Shown one piece after another: positions 27,333 to 36,069 of a stretch of DNA of 64,000 nt. Positions within the stretch are counted from its first letter, which is position 1. Each line of letters starts with the position of its first letter. The notes under the pieces are model-generated. The model saw only the letters and a list, made by a program, of their open reading frames with translations, ran no database searches and was not told the DNA's origin. Made by a program: the position numbers and the translations under genes. The DNA is from Terriglobus sp. RCC_193 (GTDB lineage Bacteria; Acidobacteriota; Terriglobia; Terriglobales; Acidobacteriaceae): assembly GCF_041355105.1 (NCBI RefSeq), contig NZ_JBFUPK010000001.1, positions 620,001-684,000 of the forward strand, written 5' to 3'.

Positions 27333-28361
27333 TTAGAGCTGCTTTGCGAGTTCGTTTGCCAGTTCTGCGTACTTGTCTACTGCTTGCAGGAGTTCGGACT
27401 TCAGAACTTTTTCGTCGGGGGTGTGGGCCACGTGGATGGTGCCGGGACCCATCAGGAGCGGCTCGCCCCAGTTGGTCAGGGAGGAGATGTCCGTGGCGTA
27501 CTTCGCGACCATGGTCTCGAAGCCGGGTAGGCGCTTCATGCGTACCGCGGACAGATCCAGGGCGAACTTCACGTCGCAGCGGTTGCCGACGACGCGGGTG
27601 ATGATGTCCTTCACAGGCTGCGAATCGTCAACCGTGCGGATGAGCACGTGGGCTTCGGCGGCATCGGAGATGACGTTGGGGGCACGGCCCCCGCTGATGA
27701 GGCCTACGTTCAGGGTGGACTCGCCAATCTCCGGGTCCACTGGTAGTTGGGTGCGGGAGAGTTCGTGGAGGACATCCACCAGCTTGTCGATGGCGGATTC
27801 TCCCAGCTCCGGGTATGCGGAGTGGGCCATCCTGCCGCTGGCCCGCAGTTCCACGCGCAGTGCGCCCTTGGTGGCGAGTGCGAGACGGTTGGATGTGGGT
27901 TCGCCGTTGATGAGGAAGCGCGATCCCTTGCCATCGACGTTCGCCACCTTGGCGCCGGCGGAGTCACGCTCTTCGCCTACGACGTAGAGCAGGCCTACCG
28001 GCAAACCGCCTTTGTGCAGCTTCGCCGCGCCTGCAACCTGCGAGGCGAGGATGCCTTTGGCGTCGCACGAGCCGCGGCCGTAGACGTAGGTGTCGTCCTC
28101 AGAGGATGGGAAGTATGGCGGGACGGTGTCGAAGTGTGTGGAGAAGGTGATCTTCGGCTGTGTGCCAGGCATCTTCGCGTACAGGTTGAAGCGTTCGCCT
28201 GCGGCGCCGTTGACGCCCGGTTGTTCCACCGGTTGGCGTTCCACTTCGTAGCCAAGGTTCTGCAGGTACTGGTGCAGGAAGATGCCGCACGCTCCCTCGA
28301 AATAGGTAGTCGACTCAATGTCGACAAGCTGTCGTGTCAGCTGAATAGGATCGATTGCCAT
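27333..28361 (-). CDS. M20-family metallopeptidase / deacylase (ArgE/DapE type)
   Basis: The 342-residue protein shows the M20 dinuclear zinc pattern: STHFDTVPPYF (metal His and catalytic Asp), GRGSCDAKGIL (bridging Asp), VVGEERDSAGAKV (catalytic Glu and metal Glu) and a final metal His in IHVAHTPDEKV. A dimerisation domain lies in the middle (TKGALRVELRASGRMAHSAY). It probably removes an acyl group or cleaves a small peptide in the cytosol; acetylornithine, succinyl-diaminopimelate or a dipeptide cannot be told apart. I start at 28361 (MAIDPIQLTRQLVDIES), the conserved beginning. It diverges from the hydrolase gene at 28414. Confidence 0.92.
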   Translation of the reverse strand: MAIDPIQLTRQLVDIESTTYFEGACGIFLHQYLQNLGYEVERQPVEQPGVNGAAGERFNLYAKMPGTQPKITFSTHFDTVPPYFPSSEDDTYVYGRGSCDAKGILASQVAGAAKLHKGGLPVGLLYVVGEERDSAGAKVANVDGKGSRFLINGEPTSNRLALATKGALRVELRASGRMAHSAYPELGESAIDKLVDVLHELSRTQLPVDPEIGESTLNVGLISGGRAPNVISDAAEAHVLIRTVDDSQPVKDIITRVVGNRCDVKFALDLSAVRMKRLPGFETMVAKYATDISSLTNWGEPLLMGPGTIHVAHTPDEKVLKSELLQAVDKYAELANELAKQL

Positions 28362-28413
28362 GCCTAAGGATACCCGACGGTCAAAGAGCATCCGCGCCAG
28401 TTATCATGGCGTG

Positions 28414-29088
28414 ATGGCCGCAACGATACAGACTGTTGAGACTCTACGCGGACCCGCGGGACGACTGGAGGCGCTGCTGGATGTGGGCGCTGCCGATGCT
28501 GCTTACAGTGCGGTTGTGTGTCATCCGCATCCTCCTTCGGGTGGAACGATGCATACGAAGGTGGTCTATCACGCGGCTAAAGCGTTCTCACACTTTGGTG
28601 TTCCGGTGCTGCGGTTCAACTTCCGTGGGACAGGGTTGAGTGAAGGTGCGCATGACAACGGACCGGGCGAGATTGCGGACGTGAAAGCGGCTCTCGACTG
28701 GCTGCAACAGGAGTTTGGTTTGCCGATTCTGCTGGCCGGGTTTTCATTTGGCGCAAACATCGGGTTTCGGGCGGCTTGCGGGGATGAGCGGGTGAAGGGG
28801 CTGGTGGGGCTTGGGATGCCGCTGTCGGCGGGTGGCCGGAGTTACTCGTATGAGTTCCTGTCGTACTGCAATCAGCCGAAGCTGCTGCTGACCGGGGCGC
28901 AGGATCCGTTTGCACCGCGCATCGTGATGGAGAGCTTCTTCGATGAGGCTGCGGGCGATACAGAGATGCAGTGGATTGAGGGCGCGGAGCACTTCTTTGC
29001 TGGTGTTCCTGGATCGCCGCAGACGAAGCTGGAGCCGATGCGCCTGACTATGCAGGATTGGCTTGGTCGGAAGTTTTTCGGTCAGTAG
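28414..29088 (+). CDS. Alpha/beta hydrolase of the CocE/YitV-like short family
   Basis: The 224-residue protein carries AVVCHPHPPSGGTMHTKVVY, then FNFRGTGLSEG, the nucleophile elbow LLAGFSFGANIGFRA (G-F-S-F-G), the acid in LLTGAQDPFAP and the histidine in EGAEHFFAG. The HPHP..GGTM..KVV pattern is typical of small 'alpha/beta superfamily hydrolases' annotated in many bacteria without known substrate. ATG 28414 is chosen; GTG 28411 is equally possible. It has no signal peptide. A copy of the long inverted repeat begins just after its stop. Confidence 0.88.
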   Translation: MAATIQTVETLRGPAGRLEALLDVGAADAAYSAVVCHPHPPSGGTMHTKVVYHAAKAFSHFGVPVLRFNFRGTGLSEGAHDNGPGEIADVKAALDWLQQEFGLPILLAGFSFGANIGFRAACGDERVKGLVGLGMPLSAGGRSYSYEFLSYCNQPKLLLTGAQDPFAPRIVMESFFDEAAGDTEMQWIEGAEHFFAGVPGSPQTKLEPMRLTMQDWLGRKFFGQ

Positions 29089-29100
29089 AGGGTACCCCCT

Positions 29101-29327
29101 CCCCCCTGTTTTTCTAAAATCGTCTTTCTATTGGGCTTATGGCGCTGGTGGCTGTAAAATCGTCTCCCCATTGGGGTTAGAGGCAAAATCGTCTTTCTAA
29201 AGCCTTTAGCTGTTAGCTCCTGGCTTTTAGCTTGTCCCTGATTTCTATTTTAGTGGTTTGGTGGAAATAACATGCCAACGCTATTTCTTTTGATTTGTGT
29301 AGGTTGAGTCGCTTCAGGGCTTGACAG
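29101..29327 (-). repeat. Long inverted-repeat element, right copy
   Basis: Read on the minus strand from 29327 this begins ctgtcaagccc and runs through the same ordered blocks as 22457-22690, ending in agaaagacgattttagaaaa and a G-run. It has three agaaagacgatttt-type words as well. The two copies point towards each other and enclose 6.4 kb with four genes. The copy lies between the hydrolase stop (29088) and the permease stop (29339) and fills the gap. Confidence 0.85.
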
Positions 29328-29338
29328 GTTTTTGTCTG

Positions 29339-32089
29339 TCACTCCATCCGCAAGGCGTCCATGGGGTTGATGGATGAGGCTCGTCGTGCAGGGATAATAG
29401 CTGCGATGGCTGCGGCGAGGGCGAGGACGACGACCGAACTTGTGATGATGACCGCGTCAAGGGCTGCAATCTCATAAAGCTGCGATTGAACGAAACGCAC
29501 GCAGAGCAATGCGACCGGGATACCGATGAGCATGCCTAGCGCGGTTTGTATGGTTGCGCCACGCAGGATCATAAGCATGACGGTGGATCGGTTTGCGCCA
29601 AGGGCCATGCGGACGCCGATCTCCTGGTTTCGCCGGACAACCGAATACGCAGTGACGCCGTAGGAACCAATGGCTGCGAGCAAGAGAGCGAGCGCACCAA
29701 AGAGCATGGTGAGGCGTGAGATCAGGCGTTCTTCAGTGAAATTTGCAGCGATCTGTTGGCTGAACGTATCGAACCGGACAACCGTGAGATCGGGGTTGAT
29801 GGATGACAGCGTGTGTTGCGCGATGGATTCCACTCCGTCGACAGGGTGATCCGTGGCGAGGACGATGGCGCCTGCGTATAAGCTATCGTCTTTTTCGATG
29901 GGGTACTTCACCCCTTCGGGGCGCTGCATGGTGGGAACGAAAAACATGAGGTGGTCTTTGAAGCGCACACTCTGGTACACAGTATCCTCAACGACACCGA
30001 CAATCTCCCACGCGATGTTGCCTTCAGGCCCTGGGAAACCAAAGCGCTGACCGATGGGGTTTTCGCCGGGGTTGAACATCTTTCGAACGAAGGTCTGATT
30101 GACGACGGCAACGCGGGGCGCGGTGGGCGTATCACGCTCATTGATGCCGCGGCCCATGAGGACATGCGTTCCCACGGAATCGAAATAGTCGCCGTTGGCG
30201 TGGATGACAGAGGCGATGGCGGATGTATCCGGATGCGCGTGAACCTGCGTGCCCCAGCCGTTGTTGTTGTCTTCCATAGGCGTGTAGGAGGCGATGCCGA
30301 CCTTCGTAACGCCGGGCAGTGCATGGAAGCGGTCTTCGATGGTGTGATACAGCGCATCGAGGTGGGTTTGCGTGTAGCCCGCAGCCTGAGGGTTGATGTG
30401 AATGATGTAGCGGTTGGTTGCGTTCAGTTTCAGGTCAGAGCCCTGCAGCTTGTTGAGGCTCTGAAGGAAGAGGCACGCAGCAATCAGCAGCACCAGAGAG
30501 AGCGCGATCTGAAAGACGACCAATCCCTTCTGCAGGAGTGATGCACGGGAAGCTGTGGTGCGGGAACTGCTGCGGAGTGCGTCTGCCGGTTGTGTTCGCG
30601 AGGCGTTCCATGCGGGTGCAAGGCCAAAGAAAACTCCGGTGATGAGTGACAACCCGCAGGCAAAACCAATCACCGCAAGCGAAGGCGTGGCGTGTACCGG
30701 AATGTTCGTGGCGTCAGGGAATGCCAACGCCAGCAACATACGGGTTCCTGCGTACGCGATCACCAGGCCTGCGAGGCCTCCAAGGACGGCGAGAAGAACG
30801 CTTTCCGTTAAGAGTTGGCGGATGATGCGTGTGCGCATGGCGCCGAGGGCAGTGCGCACAGACATTTCCGTTGAGCGGGCGATGCCACGCACCAGCAGCA
30901 GATTGGCAATGTTGGCACAGGCGATGAGAAGCACCAGACCCGCGGTACCCATGAGCAGGCGGAGGTGATCGCCGTACTGTTGCTGCATGACGCGGATGCC
31001 TGCGCCGCCGGGCGTGAGTGTGACGTGGGTTTTGGCGAGTTTGATTTTGTCGTGGTCAGGGGAAAGGCGACCAACGGCGACAAGTTCATTACGAAGCACC
31101 GCAGAAATTTTTTGTTGTAGCTGGGCAAGGTCCGTGCCGGGCTTTACGCGACCGATGATGTAGAGCCAGTTCTGCTGCGGATCGTGCACGTAGGGCGCGT
31201 TGGCCAGCGCAGGCATCGATTCGATGGGCAAGTAGTAGTCAGGTGGATTGCTGATGAGGCGGTCGCCAAAGAAGTTGCGCGGTGCGATGCCGATGATGGT
31301 GACGGGACGCGTGTTGACGCGGAATGTACTGCCGATGATGGACGGATCGCCGGAGAAGCGGGTCTGCCATGTTTCGTAGCCGATGACCGCGGTGGCGGGT
31401 GCTCCCGGTTGATTGTCCGCGTCCGTGAAAAAGCGACCTGCATGGGGTTGCAGACCAAAGGTGCGGAAGTAATTGCCGGAGACGAATTCACCTGAGGACG
31501 AGTGCGGTGGATCCTGGGTTCCTTCTCGCCGCACAACAATGGGGCGATACGCGAATCCTGCCTGCATGGCGGCGAGTTCTTCAAACTCGGGGGTGTTCTT
31601 CTTTATCTGCTCATATGCATCCGTGGAGAAGTACGACAGAGAATCATTGATACCCATGCCTACGCAACAATCGTTGGTGTCTCCCAGGCGCACGAGCGAT
31701 GCGGGGTTTGCAACAGGAAGATTCTTTTGCAGGACGGCGTGCACGAGCGTGAAGATGGCCGCGTTGGCACCTATACCAAGCGCGAGTGTTAATAGCGCGG
31801 TAATGGTGAAGGCAGGTGTGCGGCGTAGCTGGCGAAACGCAAAGAGAATATCGGCGCCGATGGTTTCGAGCAGATTGGTGCCTCGGGATTCGCGGCAGTT
31901 TTCTTTCACCTGACTCATGCCACCGAATTCGAGTCGTGTTCTGCGGATGGCTTCGCGCTGGGACAAACCGGAGCGCACGTGTTTTTCTACCTGCTGATCG
32001 AAGTGAAAGCGTAGTTCTTCATCGAGTTCGCGTTCGACGGCGTTTCTGCGGAACAAAGCTCGTAGACGAAAGAGCAGATCGCTGAACAT
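29339..32089 (-). CDS. ADOP-type ABC transporter permease (MacB/FtsX family), pair 1
   Basis: This 916-residue protein is of the long permease type widespread in Acidobacteria. It has a cytoplasmic prefix (LLFRLRALFRRNAVERELDE, LSQREAIRRTRLEFGGMSQV), then helix 1 (TPAFTITALLTLALGIGANAAIFTLV) and a MacB periplasmic core. FtsX helices follow near 380-540 (LLMGTAGLVLLIACANIANLLLVRGIARSTEMSVRTALGA and onward), a second periplasmic core, and a C-terminal FtsX module (LLAAIGSYGVTAYSVVRRNQEIGVRMALGA). No ATPase gene is adjacent, as is usual for this group. The start at 32089 has 'aaggagg' upstream. It lies 13 bases after the PadR gene stop. The substrate is unknown. Confidence 0.93.
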   Translation of the reverse strand: MFSDLLFRLRALFRRNAVERELDEELRFHFDQQVEKHVRSGLSQREAIRRTRLEFGGMSQVKENCRESRGTNLLETIGADILFAFRQLRRTPAFTITALLTLALGIGANAAIFTLVHAVLQKNLPVANPASLVRLGDTNDCCVGMGINDSLSYFSTDAYEQIKKNTPEFEELAAMQAGFAYRPIVVRREGTQDPPHSSSGEFVSGNYFRTFGLQPHAGRFFTDADNQPGAPATAVIGYETWQTRFSGDPSIIGSTFRVNTRPVTIIGIAPRNFFGDRLISNPPDYYLPIESMPALANAPYVHDPQQNWLYIIGRVKPGTDLAQLQQKISAVLRNELVAVGRLSPDHDKIKLAKTHVTLTPGGAGIRVMQQQYGDHLRLLMGTAGLVLLIACANIANLLLVRGIARSTEMSVRTALGAMRTRIIRQLLTESVLLAVLGGLAGLVIAYAGTRMLLALAFPDATNIPVHATPSLAVIGFACGLSLITGVFFGLAPAWNASRTQPADALRSSSRTTASRASLLQKGLVVFQIALSLVLLIAACLFLQSLNKLQGSDLKLNATNRYIIHINPQAAGYTQTHLDALYHTIEDRFHALPGVTKVGIASYTPMEDNNNGWGTQVHAHPDTSAIASVIHANGDYFDSVGTHVLMGRGINERDTPTAPRVAVVNQTFVRKMFNPGENPIGQRFGFPGPEGNIAWEIVGVVEDTVYQSVRFKDHLMFFVPTMQRPEGVKYPIEKDDSLYAGAIVLATDHPVDGVESIAQHTLSSINPDLTVVRFDTFSQQIAANFTEERLISRLTMLFGALALLLAAIGSYGVTAYSVVRRNQEIGVRMALGANRSTVMLMILRGATIQTALGMLIGIPVALLCVRFVQSQLYEIAALDAVIITSSVVVLALAAAIAAIIPARRASSINPMDALRME

Positions 32090-32102
32090 AGGCGCTTCCT
32101 CC

Positions 32103-32435
32103 TTACATGGCTTCAAGAACCTGGGCTACAGCGGCGGTGAGTTTTGCCCATGCTTCCTTTTCGACTTCCAGTTGTTCGCGGCCCTTTTTGGAAAGGTCGT
32201 AATACTTTGCGCGGCGATTGTTCTCTGTGATTTGCCATTTGGCCTTGATGAGGCCGCGCCGTTCGAGTCGATGGAGTGCGGGATAGAGCGATCCCTGCTG
32301 GATGCGGAGGGCATCGCTGGAGAGTTGTTGCACGCGTTCCGAAATGGCCCATCCATGCTGCGGGCTTAATGCGAGCGTGCGCAGGATCAGAAGATCGAGT
32401 GTGCCCTGCGGTAGGTCCAGGTGATCGCCAGCCAT
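32103..32435 (-). CDS. PadR-family transcriptional regulator, pair 1
   Basis: The 110-residue winged-helix protein reads LPQGTLDLLILRTLALSPQHGWAISERV at the start, then ALRIQQGSLYPALHRLERRGLIKAKW and NNRRAKYYDLSKKGREQLE, which is the PadR DNA-binding core. A C-terminal dimerisation helix follows (EAWAKLTAAVAQVLEAM). It is encoded just upstream of the ADOP permease on the same strand and most likely represses that operon. The same gene pairing recurs at 54735-57730. Confidence 0.95.
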   Translation of the reverse strand: MAGDHLDLPQGTLDLLILRTLALSPQHGWAISERVQQLSSDALRIQQGSLYPALHRLERRGLIKAKWQITENNRRAKYYDLSKKGREQLEVEKEAWAKLTAAVAQVLEAM

Positions 32436-32890
32436 GCTTCCCCTTTCACTTCGACAGAAGGGTACACGGGGTTGTTGTAGAAGTGCAAGGGGAGAGTTTG
32501 GAGCCTTTGGGTTTCGCGAGAGATTGTAGTGCGGGAGAGGAATGCAGGTTCCTTCAATTTCGCTTCGCTTCGTCAGGATGACGCGCTTTGCGCGTTTGAG
32601 CTTCGCTGGTCGTGCTTGCGCACGATACCCAGGTTAGCTTCGCGAACCTGGGGCACCCGGTTCTGTGGGTGCTGGTTTGTTGGGGCTTCCTGGTGCGTTG
32701 TAGAGGGTTGAGAGGAATGCAGGTCCTTCAGCTCCGCTTCGCTTCGTTCAGGATGACGGTCTTTTATTTAACCGTAGGAGACTCGTTGGGTAGTTGAACC
32801 GTAGAAGACTCGTTAGGTACTTGAACCGTAGGAGATTCGTTGGGTACTTGCTTCGTGCCTGTTGCTGTTTCTTACGATTTTGCGAGGTTC
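32436..32890. repeat. Repeat-only intergenic region (families A and C, plus a 27-bp tandem repeat)
   Basis: No gene is seen in 455 bases. It contains two inverted copies of family A (32540-32583 and 32713-32760). It also holds one hairpin of family C, cccaggtt-agcttcgcg-aacctggg (32628-32652), followed by gcacccggtt. Three adjacent 27-base units lie at 32770-32796, 32797-32823 and 32824-32850. The PadR promoter must be at the left end. Confidence 0.75.
32770..32850. repeat. Three tandem 27-bp units
   Basis: Each unit starts aaccgta(g/g/g)(g/a/g)ag and ends (g)ttg: units are 32770-32796, 32797-32823 and 32824-32850. They differ from each other at 2-4 positions only. The 27-base length is a multiple of three, but no convincing gene contains them. 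Confidence 0.85.
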
Positions 32891-33670
32891 TTATTGGCCC
32901 CAGAGGAGGAGGGCGAAGAGGAAGATCCAGAGGATGCCCATCGCGTGCCAGTACCAGGAGGTGCTGTCGACCATGATCTGGCGGGATTGGATGCTCTTCA
33001 GGGAGCGCAGACCGACGATGGCGGTGACAAGCATCAGGATGCCGAGGATCAGATGGATGCCGTGGACGCCGGTGATGAGATAGAAGAAGCGCGAAGATGG
33101 ATTACCGGAGTAGAAGATGTGCTGCACGGCGAGCTGACGCCATGCGACGATCTGGCCCCAGACAAAGGCCGCGCCCAGTAGCGTGGTGGCGATGAGCCAC
33201 GGGAGCGCTTTGCGGCGTGTGGGGCTGCCGAGGCCGAGCCATTCTTCCATCACGTCAATCTCATGGAAGACCGAGCGGCGCGCGAACTCGATAGTGACCG
33301 ATGAGATGAGCAGGACTGCGGTGTTGAGCCAGAGGATGGACGGGATGGTGATGGGAATCCATATCCTGACGTAGTGGTTATAGGCGTCGATGTGCGCGGC
33401 GTGCTTGGTGACGAAGAAGGCGCTGACGAGCGTCATGAAAAAGATCAGGTCGCCTGCAAGGAAAGAGAAGACAGCGAAGCGGTAGGTTTGGAGTCTTTCG
33501 CGTGGACCCCGATGGCCTACGGGATTGTTGCTCCAATTGTCGCCGTCACCGCCACCGCCGGTGTGTTTGGGTTCAATGGGTGGGAGGCGTCCGCCACCGA
33601 TGTCTGCTTCGTCCGGGCGCCGGGGTGGGAGCTTTTCGACGACCTCATCGGGATGGAGGATAGTAGGCAT
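32891..33670 (-). CDS. Heme-copper oxidase subunit III (CtaE/CyoC type), orphan
   Basis: The 259-residue protein has a 60-residue hydrophilic N-terminus rich in P, D and G, followed by five membrane helices: RFAVFSFLAGDLIFFMTLVSAFF, IPITIPSILWLNTAVLLISSV, LPWLIATTLLGAAFVWGQIVA, FFYLITGVHGIHLILGILMLV and WHAMGILWIFLFALLLWG. FYLITGVHGIHLILG and the terminal DSTSWYWHAMGILWIFLF match the subunit III signature. The five-helix form is the shorter bacterial version. No subunit I or II gene is near, so its partners must be encoded elsewhere. Confidence 0.9.
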   Translation of the reverse strand: MPTILHPDEVVEKLPPRRPDEADIGGGRLPPIEPKHTGGGGDGDNWSNNPVGHRGPRERLQTYRFAVFSFLAGDLIFFMTLVSAFFVTKHAAHIDAYNHYVRIWIPITIPSILWLNTAVLLISSVTIEFARRSVFHEIDVMEEWLGLGSPTRRKALPWLIATTLLGAAFVWGQIVAWRQLAVQHIFYSGNPSSRFFYLITGVHGIHLILGILMLVTAIVGLRSLKSIQSRQIMVDSTSWYWHAMGILWIFLFALLLWGQ

Positions 33671-33746
33671 GGGACAGCGCCGTTATGGCCTTGATACTAC
33701 TCCGCAAATGAGCCACGTGCATGTGATGTGGCTCACAGTGGCAAGG

Positions 33747-34352
33747 TTATCCCTTGTGAGCGGCGCGGACGGAGTCGAGGAATAGCTGGTGGACGCGCTT
33801 GTCTTGCGAGAGTTCAGGATGGAACGTTGCCGCGAGGAGATGGCCCTGACGGACAAGTGTCGGGGAGCCATCGCGTTCAGCGAGCGTTTCCACTCCGGGG
33901 CCGGTCTGGGTGATGCGGGGGGCACGGATGTAGACCATCTCAAACGGGCCACCGGGCAGGGTGGTTTCCGCTTCGAGGATGCGGGAATCGTTCTGACGAC
34001 CGTAAGCGTTGCGTTCTACCGTGACGTCGAGTGCGCCGAGGGATTTCTGTTCGGGATGGGTGACTCGTTTTGCGATGAGGATGACGCCGGCGCAGGTGCC
34101 GAAGGTGGGTTTGGTCTGGACGAATTCCTGGAGCGCGTCAAAAAAGCCACCACGTTCGAGCGCCTTGAGGAAGGTGGTGGACTCGCCGCCGGGGATGACG
34201 AGGCCGTCGATGCCTGCCAGTTGTTCGGGCTTGCGGATGAAGACGGTCTTTGCGCCACACTGCTGGAGCATGCGGGCGTGCGCATCAAACGCTCCCTGGA
34301 GCGCGAGCACGCCGATGGTTGGTTGGAAGCTGGCGGTAGAACTGTCGGCCAT
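33747..34352 (-). CDS. pdxT: Pyridoxal 5'-phosphate synthase glutaminase subunit PdxT
   Basis: PdxT hydrolyses glutamine and channels ammonia to PdxS for PLP synthesis. The 201-residue protein shows IGVLALQGAFDAHARML, LVIPGGESTTFLKAL (PGGEST), the nucleophile cysteine in FGTCAGVILIA, RNAYGRQNDSRI, and the catalytic His-Glu in AATFHPELSQD. The length and motifs are standard. pdxS is not in the window. It stands alone on the minus strand, 76 bases from the oxidase subunit gene. Confidence 0.96.
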   Translation of the reverse strand: MADSSTASFQPTIGVLALQGAFDAHARMLQQCGAKTVFIRKPEQLAGIDGLVIPGGESTTFLKALERGGFFDALQEFVQTKPTFGTCAGVILIAKRVTHPEQKSLGALDVTVERNAYGRQNDSRILEAETTLPGGPFEMVYIRAPRITQTGPGVETLAERDGSPTLVRQGHLLAATFHPELSQDKRVHQLFLDSVRAAHKG

Positions 34353-34452
34353 GATTCATGATAGCTGGATTTATCCTTCGAGCGGCGAGGGGTGCCCCTG
34401 AAGTCGTAAGACCAGGGTGGATGGTTTGCCCAACTGCCGTTACACTGTGGCG

Positions 34453-35100
34453 GTGAGTGAGACTTTGAAATCTCTTCCGGATGCCATCCGCGAACGTCGC
34501 AGTACGCCCTCGTTCGATGGCAGCCCGATTCCGGCAGAAGATATCCGTACGATTTTGGAGGCGGGGATTGCCGCGCCTTCTGGGTATAACGTGCAGCCGT
34601 GGCGCTTTGTCGTGGTGCAGTCGCCTGAGCAGAAGAAGAAGCTGCGCGCCGCCTGTTACAACCAGGCCAAGGTGGAAGAGGCATCTGTGGTGATTGCCTG
34701 CTGTGGCGACGTGGATAGCTGGCGACGCGATGCAGACGACATTGTGCGCATGGGGCTGGAAGGCGGCATGAGCGAAGGCTATGCTGCGCAGTTGAAGAGC
34801 TACGTCGAAAGCTATCTGCTGAGCCTGAATGCCGACCAGATGCATGGCTGGCTCAACAAGCAGGTGACGTATGCTGCCGCTTACATGCAGTTGACTGCCG
34901 AAGTGATGGGCTATGACACCGCTGCGATGGAAGGTTTTGAGCAGAACGAAGTGAAGGAAGCTCTGCGCCTGCCGTTGAGCTACTGGGTGGTGTCGCTGCT
35001 GGCAATTGGAAGATTGAAGGGGCCGGATAAATACGATGGCGGCCGCTTCGATCTGAATCACGTGGCCTTTGCGGAAGAGTTCGGGAAGCCGCTGCGGTGA
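34453..35100 (+). CDS. Nitroreductase-family flavoprotein
   Basis: This is an FMN-dependent NAD(P)H oxidoreductase fold: AIRERRSTPSFDGSPIPAED (the RRS FMN phosphate site), ILEAGIAAPSGYNVQPWRFVVV (APSGxNxQPWRF) and KQVTYAAAYMQLTAEVMGYDTA. The C-terminal arm is LPLSYWVVSLLAIGRLKGPDKY. The start is probably GTG 34453 (reading as MSETLKSL); ATG 34417 is possible and would add 12 residues. The physiological substrate cannot be told. The stop overlaps the GTG start of the hydrolase gene by four bases, suggesting an operon. Confidence 0.9.
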   Translation: MSETLKSLPDAIRERRSTPSFDGSPIPAEDIRTILEAGIAAPSGYNVQPWRFVVVQSPEQKKKLRAACYNQAKVEEASVVIACCGDVDSWRRDADDIVRMGLEGGMSEGYAAQLKSYVESYLLSLNADQMHGWLNKQVTYAAAYMQLTAEVMGYDTAAMEGFEQNEVKEALRLPLSYWVVSLLAIGRLKGPDKYDGGRFDLNHVAFAEEFGKPLR

Positions 35101-36068
35101 GGCGCGGCATTACAACGGCGCTTCTTGCAGTTGCGGCGTTGATCGCAGTGGCGTGCGCCTATCTGTACTGGAATCCTTTCTGGCTGGTCAACCAGTCGAT
35201 GAACCTTTACCTGCGCGGCAAAGGGATTCAGCATGAATACGTGATGGTGGATGGCTACCGGATCCATTACCTGGAGGCCAAGCCTGCGGGAAACGGGCCG
35301 GAGAAGCCGGTGCTGCTGGTGCATGGGTTGGGGGCGCGCGCTTCGGACTGGGCGAAGATGATTCCTGCGCTGGCAGCGGGCGGATATCACGTATATGCGC
35401 TGGATCTGCTGGGCTACGGTGACTCTCCCAAGCCTGACGATGGCGACTTCTCACTGAATGCGGAAGAACGTATTACGGCGGACTTTCTACGGGCTCTGAA
35501 GTTGGAACGAGTCGACCTGGGCGGATGGTCCATGGGCGGATGGGTGGCCATGAAGATGGCGCTGGATCATCCGGAGATGGTACGGCGGCTGATGGTGTAT
35601 GACTCGGCCGGGCTGTACTTCGTTCTGAATTTTCCGCCTTCGCTGTTTTCGCCGCATGACCGCGCCAGCTTTGATGCCCTGATGGACAAGATTGAGCCGA
35701 ACCGGTGGCGGACGCGTGTCCCCGCTGTGATGATTCCAGGGATGGTCCGGCGTTTTCAGGAAAACCAGTTCATCGTGCAGCGGTCGTTTGGCAGCATGTT
35801 GCATGGCCGGGAGTTGCTGGACTTCCGCCTGGGTGGTTTGAAGATGCCGATGCTGATTGTGTGGGGTACGGAGGATCGCCTGATCCCGCTGGAAGTGGGG
35901 CTGCGGCTGCATGACCTGGTGCCGCAGTCAGTGTTCCTGGGCGTGAGGAAATGCGGTCATCTGACGGCAGTGGAGTGTGCACCGCCGGTGGTTGAGGAAA
36001 CATTGCGTTTCCTCAACGCAGACCCGCCACCATCACGTTCTGCCAGTTACGTAGACGCCCCGGAGTAG
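35097..36068 (+). CDS. Membrane-anchored alpha/beta hydrolase
   Basis: The 323-residue protein has an N-terminal hydrophobic anchor or signal (TALLAVAALIAVACAYLYW, residues 7-25), then an alpha/beta hydrolase domain. The oxyanion HGLGARASDW, the nucleophile elbow GGWSMGGWVAM, the acid in VWGTEDRLIP and the histidine in KCGHLTAVECAP form the triad. A lid inserts after DSAGLYFVLNFPPSLFSP. It resembles lipase or epoxide-hydrolase-type proteins; the substrate is unknown. The GTG start overlaps the nitroreductase stop (GTGA). Confidence 0.88.
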   Translation: MRRGITTALLAVAALIAVACAYLYWNPFWLVNQSMNLYLRGKGIQHEYVMVDGYRIHYLEAKPAGNGPEKPVLLVHGLGARASDWAKMIPALAAGGYHVYALDLLGYGDSPKPDDGDFSLNAEERITADFLRALKLERVDLGGWSMGGWVAMKMALDHPEMVRRLMVYDSAGLYFVLNFPPSLFSPHDRASFDALMDKIEPNRWRTRVPAVMIPGMVRRFQENQFIVQRSFGSMLHGRELLDFRLGGLKMPMLIVWGTEDRLIPLEVGLRLHDLVPQSVFLGVRKCGHLTAVECAPPVVEETLRFLNADPPPSRSASYVDAPE

Positions 36069-36069
36069 C

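Noticed and set aside
22457-29340. Reading the inverted-repeat pair as a composite transposon
   Set aside because: No transposase lies between or next to the copies, no target-site duplication is seen, and the enclosed genes look like ordinary chromosomal genes.
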